Notes: generated from the letters alone by a model not told the origin. Counted from the first letter of the stretch, positions 7,449-18,037 are shown. The stretch is DNA of 64,000 nucleotides from Microbacterium sp. MF43 (GCF_012847295.1 NZ_JABBDY010000001.1:868001-932000), one strand, 5' to 3'. Translations and numbers: made by a program.

Positions 7449-10121
7449 TCAGCCGGTGTTCTGCAGACCCGCCGCCACGCCGCTCACCGACAGGAGCAGC
7501 AGGCGCTGCTGGTCGGGGTCGACCGGGGCGCCCTCCGGCGCATCGCGGAGCGCCCGCAGCGCGCGCAGCTGCAGCAGCGACAGCGCGTCGACGTAGGGGC
7601 TGCGCATCTTGACGGCCCGCTGGAGGACCGGCTTGTTGGCGAGCAGCTCGGTGCCGCCGGTCACGCGGATCACCCACGACCGCGTGAGGGCCATCTCGTC
7701 GCGCACGAGCGCCGCCAGGTCGTCGCGATCGCCGAGCTCCAGGTAGTGCTGCGCGATGCGGTCGTCCGCCTTCGCCAGGCTCATGCCGACATTGTCGATG
7801 AGCGTGCGGAAGAGCGGCCACTCGTCGTACGCGCGCTGGAGCAGCGCCTCATCGCCGACGGCCTCGAGCGCCGATCCGAGGCCGAACCACCCGGCGAGGT
7901 TGATGCGAGCCTGCGTCCACGCGAACACCCACGGGATCGCGCGAAGGTCCTCGAGCGATTCGACGGACAGGCCGCGGCGCGCTGGCCGGGAGCCGAGCGC
8001 GAGCAGGCCGATCTCCTCCATCGGCGTCACGCGTGCGAACCACGGCGCGAAGCCGGGAGCCTTCACGAGCGAGAAGAAGCGGGCGCGGGATGCCTCGTCC
8101 ATCGTCGCGGCGACGTCGGCGTAGCGGTCGGCCGCCGCGCGGTTGCGCTCCTCGTTCGAGGGCGACGAGGCCAGGAGGATCGCCGCGGCGACCTGATCGA
8201 TGTGCCGCATCGCGATGGCCGGATCGCCGTAGCGGGCGAAGATCACCTCACCCTGCTCGGTGAGCTTGAACCGGCCGTCGACGGAGTGCGGCGGCTGGGC
8301 GAGGATCGCGGAGTTCGCGGGGCCCCCGCCGCGCCCGAGCGCGCCGCCGCGGCCGTGGAAGAGCGTCAGCTCGATGCCGTTCTCGCGCGCCCACGCCGCG
8401 ATGGCGGCCTGCGCCTCGTAGAGGGCGAGGTTCGCGGCGACCGGGCCGACGTCCTTGGACGAGTCGGAGTAGCCGAGCATGACCTCCAGCCGGCGACCGG
8501 TGGCTTCCAGGCGCGCGGCGAACTCGGGGTGCTCGACGATCTCTGCGAGGATGCGCGGCGCCGCCTGGAGATCGGCGAACGTCTCGAACAGCGGGATGAC
8601 GTCGAGCACGGGGAGCGCGCCCCCGGGCCCGGCGGCGAGGCGGGCCAGCTCGTGCACAGCGGCCAGGTCGCCTGCGGACTGCGTGAACGACACGATGTAG
8701 CGCCCGGCCGCACGAGGTCCGTAGCGCTCCTGCAGGAACGCGATCGAGCGGAAGACGTCGAGCACTTCCTGCGCCTGCTCCGAGGGCGCACCGCCGGCCG
8801 CGAGCTCGGCGAGCACCTTGGCGTGGACCGCCGAGTGCTGGCGCACCTCGAGCTCGGTCAGGTGGAAGCCGTAGGTCTCCACCTGCCAGAGGAGCTGCTG
8901 CAGGTGGCCGTAGGCCTGGCGCGGCGCGCCGGCCTGCACGAGGGAATCCTGCACGACCCGGAGGTCGGCGAGGAAGTGCTCCGGATCGCGGTAGGCGAGG
9001 TCGGCATTGCGCTCGCGTGTGGCGGCGAGCTTGCGTGCCAGGAGCAGCAGGATGCGGCGGTGCGGCTCGTTGGGGGAGCGCTGCGCGATCTCCGCCGCAG
9101 CGTCCTCGTCGGCGGCCGACAGACGCTGCCACAGTGCCGAGAGCGCCACGCTGGGCGGCGTTGTCGTGGCGTCGAGGGTGAGGGTTCGTCCGACGCGGCT
9201 CGTGGTGCGCTCGAGACCGAGGAGCACGTGTTCGCTGGCGATCTTCGCGGCCTGGCGGGTGACGGATGCCGTCACGAACGGGTTCCCGTCACGGTCGCCG
9301 CCCACCCACGACCCGACGCGGACGAAAGGACGCACGACGGGCGCGCGTCCGCCGGCGGCAGGTCCTTGCAGCGCGTCGTCGACGCGACGGTACACGTGCG
9401 GCACGGCGGTGTAGAGCGTCTCGTCGAAGACCGCCATCACCGCGCGCACCTCGTCGGTGGGCGAGGGCTTCTCGGGGCGCAGCGGCGCGGTCCGCCACAG
9501 GGTGTCGACCTCCTCGAGCATGCGGCGCTCGGCGCGGCGCTGGTCGGCGCCGTTGCGCAGCGAGGCGTCGTGCTCCTCGAGCAGGGCGGCCAGCCGACGG
9601 ATGCTCGACGACACCGCCCGCCGGCGGGCCTCGGTGGGGTGCGCTGTGAAGACGGGGTGGAATCGGAGCGCCTGCAGGCGCTCGAGTGCGGTGTCGTCGC
9701 CCACCTCGGCCGCCAGGCGCATGAAGGCCGCCGCCACGGAATCCGTCGCATGCTCCCGGTCGGGCCGTCCATCGCGTTCCCGGAGGATGCGCACCCGCTG
9801 GTGCTCCTCGGCGAGGTTGACGAGGTGGAAGTACGCCGTGAACGCACGGGCCACCTCGTCGGCGCGGGCGACGGTGAAGGAGTCGGCGATCGCGGCGGCG
9901 CGCGCGAACGCCTCGGGCGTCTCGTCGGTGTACGCCTGGATCGTCGCGATGCGCAGCCGCTCGACATCCTCGTAGAGGCCGGCCGAGCCGCTCTCGCGCA
10001 GCACCTGCCCGAGAAGCGAGCCCAGCATGCGCACGTCGGCCCGCATCTGCTCGGGGATCTCCTGCTCGGCCTCGAATCGCCCGACGAGATCGATCGCTTC
10101 GGTCCGGGTGAGTTCGTGCAT
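7449..10121 (-). CDS. ppc: Phosphoenolpyruvate carboxylase
   Basis: The 890-residue enzyme carboxylates phosphoenolpyruvate to oxaloacetate, refilling the TCA cycle. Diagnostic blocks are VFTAHPTEARRR with the catalytic His (about residue 155), the glycine loop FHGRGGALGRGGGPAN (about 545-565), AWTQARINLAGWFGLG, and the C-terminal QNTG that closes the active site. The length is normal. ATG at 10121 is preceded on the minus strand by TACCGT (10128-10133) six bases away, pointing to a leaderless mRNA. It is divergent from nhaA and transcribed toward the zinc-ribbon gene. Confidence 0.97.
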   Translation of the reverse strand: MHELTRTEAIDLVGRFEAEQEIPEQMRADVRMLGSLLGQVLRESGSAGLYEDVERLRIATIQAYTDETPEAFARAAAIADSFTVARADEVARAFTAYFHLVNLAEEHQRVRILRERDGRPDREHATDSVAAAFMRLAAEVGDDTALERLQALRFHPVFTAHPTEARRRAVSSSIRRLAALLEEHDASLRNGADQRRAERRMLEEVDTLWRTAPLRPEKPSPTDEVRAVMAVFDETLYTAVPHVYRRVDDALQGPAAGGRAPVVRPFVRVGSWVGGDRDGNPFVTASVTRQAAKIASEHVLLGLERTTSRVGRTLTLDATTTPPSVALSALWQRLSAADEDAAAEIAQRSPNEPHRRILLLLARKLAATRERNADLAYRDPEHFLADLRVVQDSLVQAGAPRQAYGHLQQLLWQVETYGFHLTELEVRQHSAVHAKVLAELAAGGAPSEQAQEVLDVFRSIAFLQERYGPRAAGRYIVSFTQSAGDLAAVHELARLAAGPGGALPVLDVIPLFETFADLQAAPRILAEIVEHPEFAARLEATGRRLEVMLGYSDSSKDVGPVAANLALYEAQAAIAAWARENGIELTLFHGRGGALGRGGGPANSAILAQPPHSVDGRFKLTEQGEVIFARYGDPAIAMRHIDQVAAAILLASSPSNEERNRAAADRYADVAATMDEASRARFFSLVKAPGFAPWFARVTPMEEIGLLALGSRPARRGLSVESLEDLRAIPWVFAWTQARINLAGWFGLGSALEAVGDEALLQRAYDEWPLFRTLIDNVGMSLAKADDRIAQHYLELGDRDDLAALVRDEMALTRSWVIRVTGGTELLANKPVLQRAVKMRSPYVDALSLLQLRALRALRDAPEGAPVDPDQQRLLLLSVSGVAAGLQNTG

Positions 10122-10271
10122 GGTTCCACGGTAGCCGGGGCGCGGGGCACGCTCGTCACAGGCGACATCGTGTGACAGGCGGCCGTCGCTAGACTTCCCG
10201 AAGGAGTGCCGGGAAGTCTGGTCGGCGAGACGGCGGCGACCCTCGCCCCGTCTCGAGGGAAAGGATCCCGG
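10122..10271. promoter_or_regulatory. ppc/nhaA divergent promoters and nhaA leader hairpin
   Basis: Minus strand: TACCGT (10128-10133) serves ppc. Plus strand: TAGACT (10190-10195) is the likely nhaA -10 box, leaving a leader of about 70 nt. That leader folds into a long hairpin. CGAGACGG at 10226-10233 pairs with 10248-10255, and after a one-base bulge GGCGA at 10235-10239 pairs with 10243-10247. The ribosome site AAAGGA at 10260-10265 lies five bases beyond the stem. Confidence 0.5.
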
Positions 10272-11438
10272 ATGTCATTGTTACGCTCTGCCCGTTTCCC
10301 GGCGATCGTCCTCCTGATCGCCGCCGCGGCGGGTCTCGCCGTCGCCAACACCCCGGCAGGCGGCCCCGTCGACGATTTCCTGCACACGTACGTGGGCATC
10401 CCGGGCGTGCTCGAGCTGACGCTCGATCACTGGATCGCCGACGGGCTCCTGGCGATCTTCTTCTTCGTGGTCGCCGTCGAGCTCCAGTACGAACTCACCT
10501 CCGGTCAGCTCAACTCGGCGCGCAAGGCGCTTCAGCCTGCGATCGCCGCGGCAGGAGGCGTCATCGTGCCCATCGCGGTGTATCTCGCCTTCGCATGGGG
10601 GAGCGACGCGGTCTCGGGCTGGCCCATCCCGACGGCCACCGACATCGCCTTCGCCCTCGGCGTGCTGGCGGTCTTCGGCAAGGGGCTCCCGGCGGCGCTG
10701 CGGGTCTTCCTCCTGGCGCTGGCGATCCTCGACGACATCGTCGGCATCATCTTCATCGCCGTGCTCTTCACGACGGACGTGGACTTCGCGATGCTCGGGC
10801 TCGCGGCCGTCGCGGTCGTGGCATTCGGGATCCTCAGCCGCCTGCTCGACACCCGGGCACGCGTGCCGATCGCCCTGCTGCTCGTCGTGCTCGCGGTGCT
10901 CACGTGGGTGTTCGTGTACAAGTCGGGAGTCCACGCGACGATCGCCGGCGTCGCGCTGGGTCTGGCCATGGCGCAGCGTCCGGCGCTCCGCGTGCGTCAT
11001 GAGCTCGAACCGTGGGTCAACGTCATCGTGCTGCCGCTTTTCGCCTTCAACGCCGCGCTGGTCCCCATCCCGTCGGTGGCCGCCGGCGATCTGTCACCCG
11101 CTTTCTGGGGTGTCTTGGTGGCCCTCCCGGTGGGCAAGATCCTCGGCATCTCCCTGTTCGGCTGGGTGTCGCTGCGGATCGGCGACCGCTCTGCCGCTCC
11201 GCCGCTGCGGTTCGGCGACCTGCTGGCGGCGGGGGCGCTCGGCGGGATCGGCTTCACGGTCTCGCTGCTGCTGTCCGAACTGGCCTTCGGCGACACCCCG
11301 GAGATCCGCGATCAGGCGATCCTCGGTGTGCTCGCGGGATCGGTCATCTCGCTCATCGCCTCCGGGTTCCTCGTATCGTGGCGGGCATGGCATTACAGGC
11401 GGCAGGCGGCGACCACCCCGGAGCCCGCGACGGTGTGA
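10272..11438 (+). CDS. nhaA: Na+/H+ antiporter NhaA
   Basis: The 388-residue inner-membrane protein exchanges sodium or lithium for protons in pH and salt control. It has the NhaA layout of about 12 helices. The key motif PTATDIAFALGVLAVFG contains one conserved Asp, and FLLALAILDDIVGI holds the Asp-Asp pair of the ion site. The C-terminal half has GGIGFTVSLLLSELAF, also a family signature. The ATG at 10272 follows AAAGGA. The last bases overlap the next reading frame, a mazG-type gene. Confidence 0.95.
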   Translation: MSLLRSARFPAIVLLIAAAAGLAVANTPAGGPVDDFLHTYVGIPGVLELTLDHWIADGLLAIFFFVVAVELQYELTSGQLNSARKALQPAIAAAGGVIVPIAVYLAFAWGSDAVSGWPIPTATDIAFALGVLAVFGKGLPAALRVFLLALAILDDIVGIIFIAVLFTTDVDFAMLGLAAVAVVAFGILSRLLDTRARVPIALLLVVLAVLTWVFVYKSGVHATIAGVALGLAMAQRPALRVRHELEPWVNVIVLPLFAFNAALVPIPSVAAGDLSPAFWGVLVALPVGKILGISLFGWVSLRIGDRSAAPPLRFGDLLAAGALGGIGFTVSLLLSELAFGDTPEIRDQAILGVLAGSVISLIASGFLVSWRAWHYRRQAATTPEPATV

Positions 11439-12082
11439 CTGGGGTCGACCCCTTGCGGGAGGCGGCCGACACCATGCGCGCGGTGCGCGACCGGTGCGTG
11501 TGGACCCAGCAGATCGATCACCGGGCACTCGTTCCCTATCTCGTCGAGGAGAGCGCCGAGCTCATCGACGCGGTCGAGACCGACAACCGCCCCGAACTCC
11601 GCGAGGAACTCGGCGACCTGCTGTGGCAGGTGCTCTTCCACGCCGAGATCGCCTCCCGCGACGCCGAGGACCCGTTCGACATCGATGACGTGGCGCGGGG
11701 CCTCACCGACAAGATGGTGCGCCGGCATCCGCACGTCTTCGGCGACGCCGTCGCGAACACGCCGGAAGAGGTGCTCGTGCACTGGAACGCGGCGAAGGCC
11801 GCCGAGAAGAGCAGCCGCACGAGCGTGCTCGACGGCGTCAGCGACCGCATGCCCAGTCTCGCGCTCGCCCAGAAGCTGCTCAGCAAGGCCTCCGCGGTGG
11901 GCGTCACCCCTGAGGCCGCGATGGGACCGCGGTCGGAAGCCGAACTCGGCGATGCGCTCCTCGCACTCGTGGCCGCCGCGCGCGCGAGCGGATGGGACGC
12001 CGAGCGCGCCCTCCGCGAGCGCCTGCGCACGCTGTCGGCCGACGTCCGCGCCGCCGAGGCCGAGGCGCACCCCGGTCGTTGA
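11387..12082 (+). CDS. mazG: MazG-family nucleoside triphosphate pyrophosphohydrolase
   Basis: The product (231 residues from ATG 11387) belongs to the all-alpha MazG NTP pyrophosphohydrolases that hydrolyse non-canonical or excess NTPs to the monophosphate. The catalytic block PYLVEESAELIDAVE is followed by REELGDLLWQVLFHAEIA, giving the E-x-x-E and E-x-x-D magnesium ligands, then VRRHPHVFGD. The start is uncertain. ATG 11387 has TATCGT at 11374-11379, seven bases upstream, the local leaderless pattern. GTG 11435 overlaps the nhaA stop by four bases and would shorten the protein by 16 residues. Gene order toward hisS and eno is typical. Confidence 0.85.
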   Translation: MALQAAGGDHPGARDGVTGVDPLREAADTMRAVRDRCVWTQQIDHRALVPYLVEESAELIDAVETDNRPELREELGDLLWQVLFHAEIASRDAEDPFDIDDVARGLTDKMVRRHPHVFGDAVANTPEEVLVHWNAAKAAEKSSRTSVLDGVSDRMPSLALAQKLLSKASAVGVTPEAAMGPRSEAELGDALLALVAAARASGWDAERALRERLRTLSADVRAAEAEAHPGR

Positions 12083-12150
12083 GCGAGGGAGCTCGTGCAA
12101 CGACCGGCGGCCGTCGAGGGGGCGCCGCGTCGACCTGGAAGAATGACCCC

Positions 12151-13449
12151 GTGGCATCCGTGAACCCGCCGCGCGGCATGCGCGACTTCCTCCCCGCCGA
12201 CAAGGGCCGTCGTGAGCGCGTGCTCGCCGTCATCCGCGAGCGCTACCGCGCGCACGGCTTCGACGAGATCGAGACCCCGGTCATGGAGGAGTACGCGCGC
12301 CTCCACGCCGGCATCGGCGGAGACAACGAGAAGCTCGCGTACAACGTGCTCAAGCGGGGCCTGGACGCGGACGCGATCGTCGCCGCTGCCGCCGATCCGT
12401 CGCAGCTGACCGATCTCGGACTGCGCTACGACCTCACCGTTCCGCTCGCGCGCTTCTACGCGACCAACCGCGGGCAGCTCCCGACCGTGTTCCGCTCGAT
12501 TCAGATCGCGCCGGTGTGGCGGGCTGAGCGGCCGCAGAAGGGGCGATACCGCCAGTTCGTGCAGTGCGACATCGACATCATCGGGGATGCCTCGGCCCGC
12601 GCCGAGTCGGAGCTCATCGTCGCGACCCTCGACACCCTCGACGCGCTGGGGCTGGAAGGCGGGAGCGTGCGGATCAACGACCGGCGCGTCCTCGACTGGA
12701 TGCTCGACACGTTCGGCTTCGCACCGGCCGAGCGCCCGGGCGTGCTGATCACGATCGACAAGCTCGACAAGCTCGGCCCCGCCGGTGTCGCGGCCGAGCT
12801 GCGCGAGCGGGGCGCCACGGCGTCCGCGGTCGATGCGTTCGAGGCCTTCCTCACCCGACCGATGACGATGGAGCACCACCCGTACGGGGAGCGTCAGATC
12901 CGGAAGTTCCTGCCGGCGGATGCCCCGGCCGACGTGGTCGGCCACCTGGTCGGCATCGGCGAGGCGGTCGCGGCGGCGCGAGGCGGCGGCGAGGGCGACC
13001 CCATCGACATCCCGCTGGTCTTCGACCCGTTCCTCGTGCGGGGCATGGGCTACTACACCGGGACGATCTTCGAGCTCGCCCACCCGTCGGTCGATTACTC
13101 CCTCGGCGGCGGAGGCCGCTACGACGGCATGATCGGCCGCTTCCTCGGCCAGGAGGTGCCCGCGGTCGGCTTCTCGATCGGCTTCGAGCGGATCGTCGAC
13201 CTGGTGCCGGCGGCCGAGGGTGACGCGGCGTCGGCGGTGGTGCTCGTGCACGATCGCGACGTTCCCGACGGCGAGCTGCTGGCGCACAAGGCCGCCCTGG
13301 TCGCGCGGGGCTCCCGCGTGCGGCTCGAGCACCGCACGAAGAACCTCAAGGCCCTGCTGGAGCGCGCCGCCGCCGACGGCTACACGTCGTTCGCGACGCT
13401 GTCCGCCGGCACCCCGGTGGGGGAGCTCGACCTCAAGCCGCTCGGGTGA
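12151..13449 (+). CDS. hisS: Histidine-tRNA ligase
   Basis: The 432-residue class II aminoacyl-tRNA synthetase charges tRNA-His. Visible blocks are RGMRDFLP at the N-terminus, LRYDLTVPLARF, motif 2 around PVWRAERPQKGRYRQFVQCD, the histidine-binding region RGMGYYTGTIFE, GGGRYDGMIG, and motif 3 GFSIGFERI, then a C-terminal anticodon-binding domain. The GTG start at 12151 is chosen because the family begins with P-P-R-G-M-R-D-F. AAGAAT six bases before it could be a weak -10 box. The 3' end overlaps the convergent permease gene by 17 bases. Confidence 0.95.
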   Translation: MASVNPPRGMRDFLPADKGRRERVLAVIRERYRAHGFDEIETPVMEEYARLHAGIGGDNEKLAYNVLKRGLDADAIVAAAADPSQLTDLGLRYDLTVPLARFYATNRGQLPTVFRSIQIAPVWRAERPQKGRYRQFVQCDIDIIGDASARAESELIVATLDTLDALGLEGGSVRINDRRVLDWMLDTFGFAPAERPGVLITIDKLDKLGPAGVAAELRERGATASAVDAFEAFLTRPMTMEHHPYGERQIRKFLPADAPADVVGHLVGIGEAVAAARGGGEGDPIDIPLVFDPFLVRGMGYYTGTIFELAHPSVDYSLGGGGRYDGMIGRFLGQEVPAVGFSIGFERIVDLVPAAEGDAASAVVLVHDRDVPDGELLAHKAALVARGSRVRLEHRTKNLKALLERAAADGYTSFATLSAGTPVGELDLKPLG

Positions 13450-14686
13450 GCCGGAGCCGGAGCATCCGGTATCCCACGCCCGCGAGGGCGACGACGACAC
13501 CCGCGAGGACGCTCTGCCACGGCAGCGTGAGGCCCAGGATCACGCACCCCGCGGCCCCGATCGTCTGGAGCGCGCGCGGGAAGCGACGCGCGTCGGCATG
13601 CTGGCGGAAGGCCGCGATGTTGGCGACGAGGTAGTACAGCAGCACCCCGAACGACGAGAAGCCGATCGCACCCCGCAGGTCGACCACCGCCACGAGGAGC
13701 ACGACGACCGCCGCGACGGCGACCTCTGCCCGATGGGGCACGTGCCAGCGCGGATGCACCCCGGCGAGCGCGCGCGGGAGGTCTCCCTCGCGCGCCATCG
13801 CGAACGTCGTCCGGCCGATGCCGGCGATGAGCGCGAGCAGTGCCCCGAGCGATGCGGCGGCGGCTCCGACGCGGACGACCGGCTCCGCCCACCGCCACCC
13901 CGAGGCCGCGGTCGCCGCGGCGACCGGGTCGGTCGACGCCGCGGTGGCGTCGGGACCGAGTGCCGACAGCACCGTCACCGCGACGAGTGCGTAGACGACG
14001 AGCGCCCCCGTGAAGGCGAGCACGATCGCTCGCGGGATGGTGCGACCCGGGTCCCGCACCTCCTCGCCCATCGTGGCGATCCGCGCGTAGCCCGCGAACG
14101 CGAAGAAGAGCAGCCCCGCCGACTGCAGGATCCCGTACCAGCCGCCGGCCCACATCGCGCTGGGCGTCAGCCAGCCTTGCGCGTCGGGAGCGGCGGCTCC
14201 TGCCGCCACTGCGACGGCGAGCGTCAGCAGCACGACGACGACGATGAGGCGGGTGAGCTGCGCCGTGCGGGTGATTCCGAACCAGTTCACCGCCGCGAGA
14301 CCCACGACCGCGGCGACGGCGACAGGACGCTCCCAGCCGGCGGGGGCGGCGTACGCGGCGAACGTGAGCGCCATCGCCGCGCAGCTGGCGATCTTGCCGA
14401 TCACGAAGCCCCAGCCGGCGATGAATCCCCACCACGGGCCGAGTTCGGCACGTCCGTACGCGTAGGTCCCGCCCGACGTGGGATGCCGCGCTGCGAGCTG
14501 CGCCGTGGAGGTGGCGTTCCCGAAGGCGACGATCGCCGCGACGGCGAGTCCGATCAGCAGACCGCTCCCCGCGGAGACCGCAGCAGGTCCCCACGCGGAG
14601 AAGACGCCGGCGCCGATCATCGAGCCCAGGCCGATGAAGACGGCGTCGCCGAGGCCGAGCCGCCGCTGCAGGGACGGAGAAGTCAC
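13433..14686 (-). CDS. APC-superfamily amino-acid permease
   Basis: The 417-residue membrane protein begins with RRLGLGDAVFIGLGSMIGAG, the helix-1 signature of amino acid-polyamine-organocation transporters, and has about 12 hydrophobic helices. GGTYAYGRAELGPWWGFIAG and FFAFAGYARIATMGEEVRDP match the amino-acid permease block. The substrate is not predictable. The GTG start at 14686 is preceded on the minus strand by TAAAGT (14693-14698), six bases away, so the mRNA is probably leaderless. Its stop lies inside the end of hisS; the overlap is convergent. Confidence 0.85.
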   Translation of the reverse strand: MTSPSLQRRLGLGDAVFIGLGSMIGAGVFSAWGPAAVSAGSGLLIGLAVAAIVAFGNATSTAQLAARHPTSGGTYAYGRAELGPWWGFIAGWGFVIGKIASCAAMALTFAAYAAPAGWERPVAVAAVVGLAAVNWFGITRTAQLTRLIVVVVLLTLAVAVAAGAAAPDAQGWLTPSAMWAGGWYGILQSAGLLFFAFAGYARIATMGEEVRDPGRTIPRAIVLAFTGALVVYALVAVTVLSALGPDATAASTDPVAAATAASGWRWAEPVVRVGAAAASLGALLALIAGIGRTTFAMAREGDLPRALAGVHPRWHVPHRAEVAVAAVVVLLVAVVDLRGAIGFSSFGVLLYYLVANIAAFRQHADARRFPRALQTIGAAGCVILGLTLPWQSVLAGVVVALAGVGYRMLRLRLTRAA

Positions 14687-14802
14687 GAGCGAACTTTAGC
14701 CGCGTCGGGGTGCGGGTCGACAGGCGGATGCCGCGGCCTTCGATGTCCTCCGGTGCCGTCGAAGCCTTGACGCGCCGGGCGTATCGCTTGTTGGGTGTAC
14801 CC

Positions 14803-15471
14803 ATGAGCGATCCGACCCCCGACCTGTGGCGTCGCGTCGACGCCTACCTCACCGATACCCTCGTCGGTCACGACCCGGCTCTCGAGAGCGCGGTCGCAGA
14901 CCAGAGCGCCGCGGGTCTGCCGGCGATCGAGGTCGCACCCGTCAACGGCAAGTTCCTGCACCTCCTGACGCGCATCAGCGGCGCACGCCGCGTGCTCGAA
15001 GTCGGCACGCTGGGGGCGTACTCGACGATCTGGATGGCGCGAGCGATCCCCGACGACGGCCGGGTGGTGACCATCGAAGCGGAACCCCGCATCGCCGAGG
15101 TCGCCCGCGCGAACCTCGAACGAGCCGGGGTCTCCGAGAAGGTCGACATCAAGCTCGGCCGCGCCGCGGACGTGCTGCCCACGCTCGACGGCTCCGAGCC
15201 GTTCGATCTCGTGTTCATCGACGCCGACAAGGAGTCGAACACGATCTACCTCGACTGGGCGGCACGACTCGGGCGGCCGGGGACTGTCGTCATCGTCGAC
15301 AACACCGTGCGCGGGGGAGAGGTGGCCAATCCGGCCACCGAGAACCCGCAGGTCATCGGCGTGCAGCGCGGGCTCGAGATGCTCGGGCGCGATCCTCGCT
15401 TCGACGCCACCGCCCTGCAGACCCTCGACCTCAAGGGCTGGGACGGGGTGGCGATCGCGATCGTCCTCTGA
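14803..15471 (+). CDS. SAM-dependent O-methyltransferase (COMT-like family 3)
   Basis: The 222-residue protein resembles cation-dependent catechol/caffeoyl-CoA-type O-methyltransferases. SAM motif I is VLEVGTLGAYSTIWMARAI (about residues 65-85), an acidic ribose-binding residue lies in VVTIEAEPRIAEVA, and the metal-site blocks DLVFIDADKESN and VIVDNTVRGGEV carry the Asp and Asn ligands. Substrate unknown. ATG 14803 gives the family-typical N-terminus SDPTPDLWRRVDAYL. No clear ribosome site precedes it. The gene stands alone between the divergent permease and eno. Confidence 0.85.
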   Translation: MSDPTPDLWRRVDAYLTDTLVGHDPALESAVADQSAAGLPAIEVAPVNGKFLHLLTRISGARRVLEVGTLGAYSTIWMARAIPDDGRVVTIEAEPRIAEVARANLERAGVSEKVDIKLGRAADVLPTLDGSEPFDLVFIDADKESNTIYLDWAARLGRPGTVVIVDNTVRGGEVANPATENPQVIGVQRGLEMLGRDPRFDATALQTLDLKGWDGVAIAIVL

Positions 15472-15557
15472 CCTCCCGCGCGAGCGGTCAGAGGGGAGCG
15501 CCTGCGCACCGGCGACCGCGCGTGACGCGCTCGCCTGTGCCGAGGCATCCCGATCAC

Positions 15558-16901
<1,344 letters not shown>

Positions 16902-16919
16902 TTCAGCGAGCAGGACGAG

Positions 16920-16953
16920 AGGGGGAGCCGTGCCGAACACGACGGCTCCCCCT
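16920..16953 (+). terminator. eno terminator overlapping the ftsB-like start
   Basis: AGGGGGAGCCGT at 16920-16931 pairs perfectly with 16942-16953 around a 10-nt loop, followed by TCCCG. Position and stem strength fit a terminator for eno. The same left arm contains the ribosome-site-like GGGGGAG and the first bases of the GTG at 16930 proposed for the next gene, so it may also control translation of that gene. Confidence 0.65.
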
Positions 16954-17457
16954 TCCCGTGCCCGCCGGGAGCGCACGCCCGTCGACGTGCGCACCTGGCT
17001 CGGAGGCATCCGCCTGTCCGGCTTCATGGTGATCATGCTGGGACTGGTCGTCCTCGCCGCGTTCGTGCTTGTGCCCACGATCGGCACCTACCTCGACCAG
17101 CGCCAGCAGATCGCCGCGCTCGAGGCCGCGGTGGAGCTCAGCCGCGAAGAGGTCGCCGAGCTCGAGGCGCAGCGCGAGCGCTGGACCGACCCGGCCTACA
17201 TCACGACGCAGGCACGCGAACGGCTGTACTTCGTGCGGCCGGGCGAGGTCGTCTACCTCGTCGACGACGACCTTCCGCCCGAACTCGCGCCGCAGGAGGC
17301 GGAGCCGGTGAGCGAGGACGTCGAGCAGACCCGCACCGACTGGATGTCGCAGCTCGTGCGGTCCGTGACGGCGGCCGGGCTCTCCCAGACGGTGAAGGTG
17401 CCGACCATCGGCGTTCCCGAAGAGCAGCCGACCCCGTCGTCGACCCCATCGGGCTGA
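16930..17457 (+). CDS. FtsB/DivIC-family septum formation initiator
   Basis: The 175-residue protein has a short basic cytoplasmic N-terminus, one membrane helix (about residues 35-58: LSGFMVIMLGLVVLAAFVL), then a periplasmic coiled coil rich in Glu, Gln and Ala (ALEAAVELSREEVAELEAQR) and the conserved tail PAYITTQARERLYFVRPGEV. This is the FtsB/DivIC fold, which links FtsL and FtsQ in the division machinery. It lies between eno and DUF501 as in mycobacteria. The start is uncertain: GTG 16930 lies inside the eno terminator hairpin, and GTG 16987, 19 codons later, would keep the conserved part. Confidence 0.88.
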   Translation: MPNTTAPPSRARRERTPVDVRTWLGGIRLSGFMVIMLGLVVLAAFVLVPTIGTYLDQRQQIAALEAAVELSREEVAELEAQRERWTDPAYITTQARERLYFVRPGEVVYLVDDDLPPELAPQEAEPVSEDVEQTRTDWMSQLVRSVTAAGLSQTVKVPTIGVPEEQPTPSSTPSG

Positions 17458-17518
17458 CGGCGCCACGAGCCGTCACGTTCCAGCCGCATCACAGGCGAGC
17501 ACCGGTAGCCTTGCCGAC

Positions 17519-18037
17519 GTGACGAGCAAGCCCTTCCCCCCTGCGAGCGAGGCCGACCTCGCCGTGCTGCGCGAGCAGCTCGGCCGACCCGCCCGGGGAG
17601 TCGTGGGCATCGCCGCTCGCTGCGTGTGCGGGAACCCCACGGTCGTCGCCACCGCGCCCCGGCTTCCCGACGGCACGCCGTTCCCCACGTTCTACTACCT
17701 CACCCACCCCGCCGCCACGGCCGCGATGTCTGTGCTCGAAGCCGACCTCGTCATGCGCGAGCTGAACGACGAGCTCGCCGCCGACGAGGACCTCCAGGCC
17801 GCCTACGCGCGGGCCCACGAGGCGTACCTCGCCGATCGGGCGGCGTACGGCGAGGTCGAGGAGATCGCCGGCATCTCGGCGGGAGGCATGCCGACCCGCG
17901 TCAAGTGCCTGCACGCGCTCGCCGGTCATGCCCTCGCCGCGGGGCCGGGCGTGAATCCCATCGGCGACCGTGCGCTCGAGCGCTCGACGTGGTCGCCGCA
18001 GCGATGCGTGTGCACGCAGCCCGGGACGGGCGGATGA
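17519..18037 (+). CDS. DUF501 family protein
   Basis: The 172-residue protein matches the DUF501 family, found next to eno and the divIC-like gene in actinobacteria. It is soluble and has conserved cysteine pairs that could bind a metal: RCVCGNP near residue 36, VKCLHALAGH in the middle, and QRCVCTQPG at the end; TFYYLTHP is another conserved block. Function is unknown. The GTG at 17519 follows TAGCCT (17506-17511) by seven bases, suggesting a leaderless mRNA. Its TGA overlaps the ATG of the protease gene (ATGA), so the two are translationally coupled. Confidence 0.9.
   Translation: MTSKPFPPASEADLAVLREQLGRPARGVVGIAARCVCGNPTVVATAPRLPDGTPFPTFYYLTHPAATAAMSVLEADLVMRELNDELAADEDLQAAYARAHEAYLADRAAYGEVEEIAGISAGGMPTRVKCLHALAGHALAAGPGVNPIGDRALERSTWSPQRCVCTQPGTGG

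Noticed and set aside
7446-10175. 909-residue plus-strand open frame opposite ppc
   Set aside because: Antisense shadow of PEP carboxylase with low-complexity Arg/Glu/Val sequence and no recognised domain.
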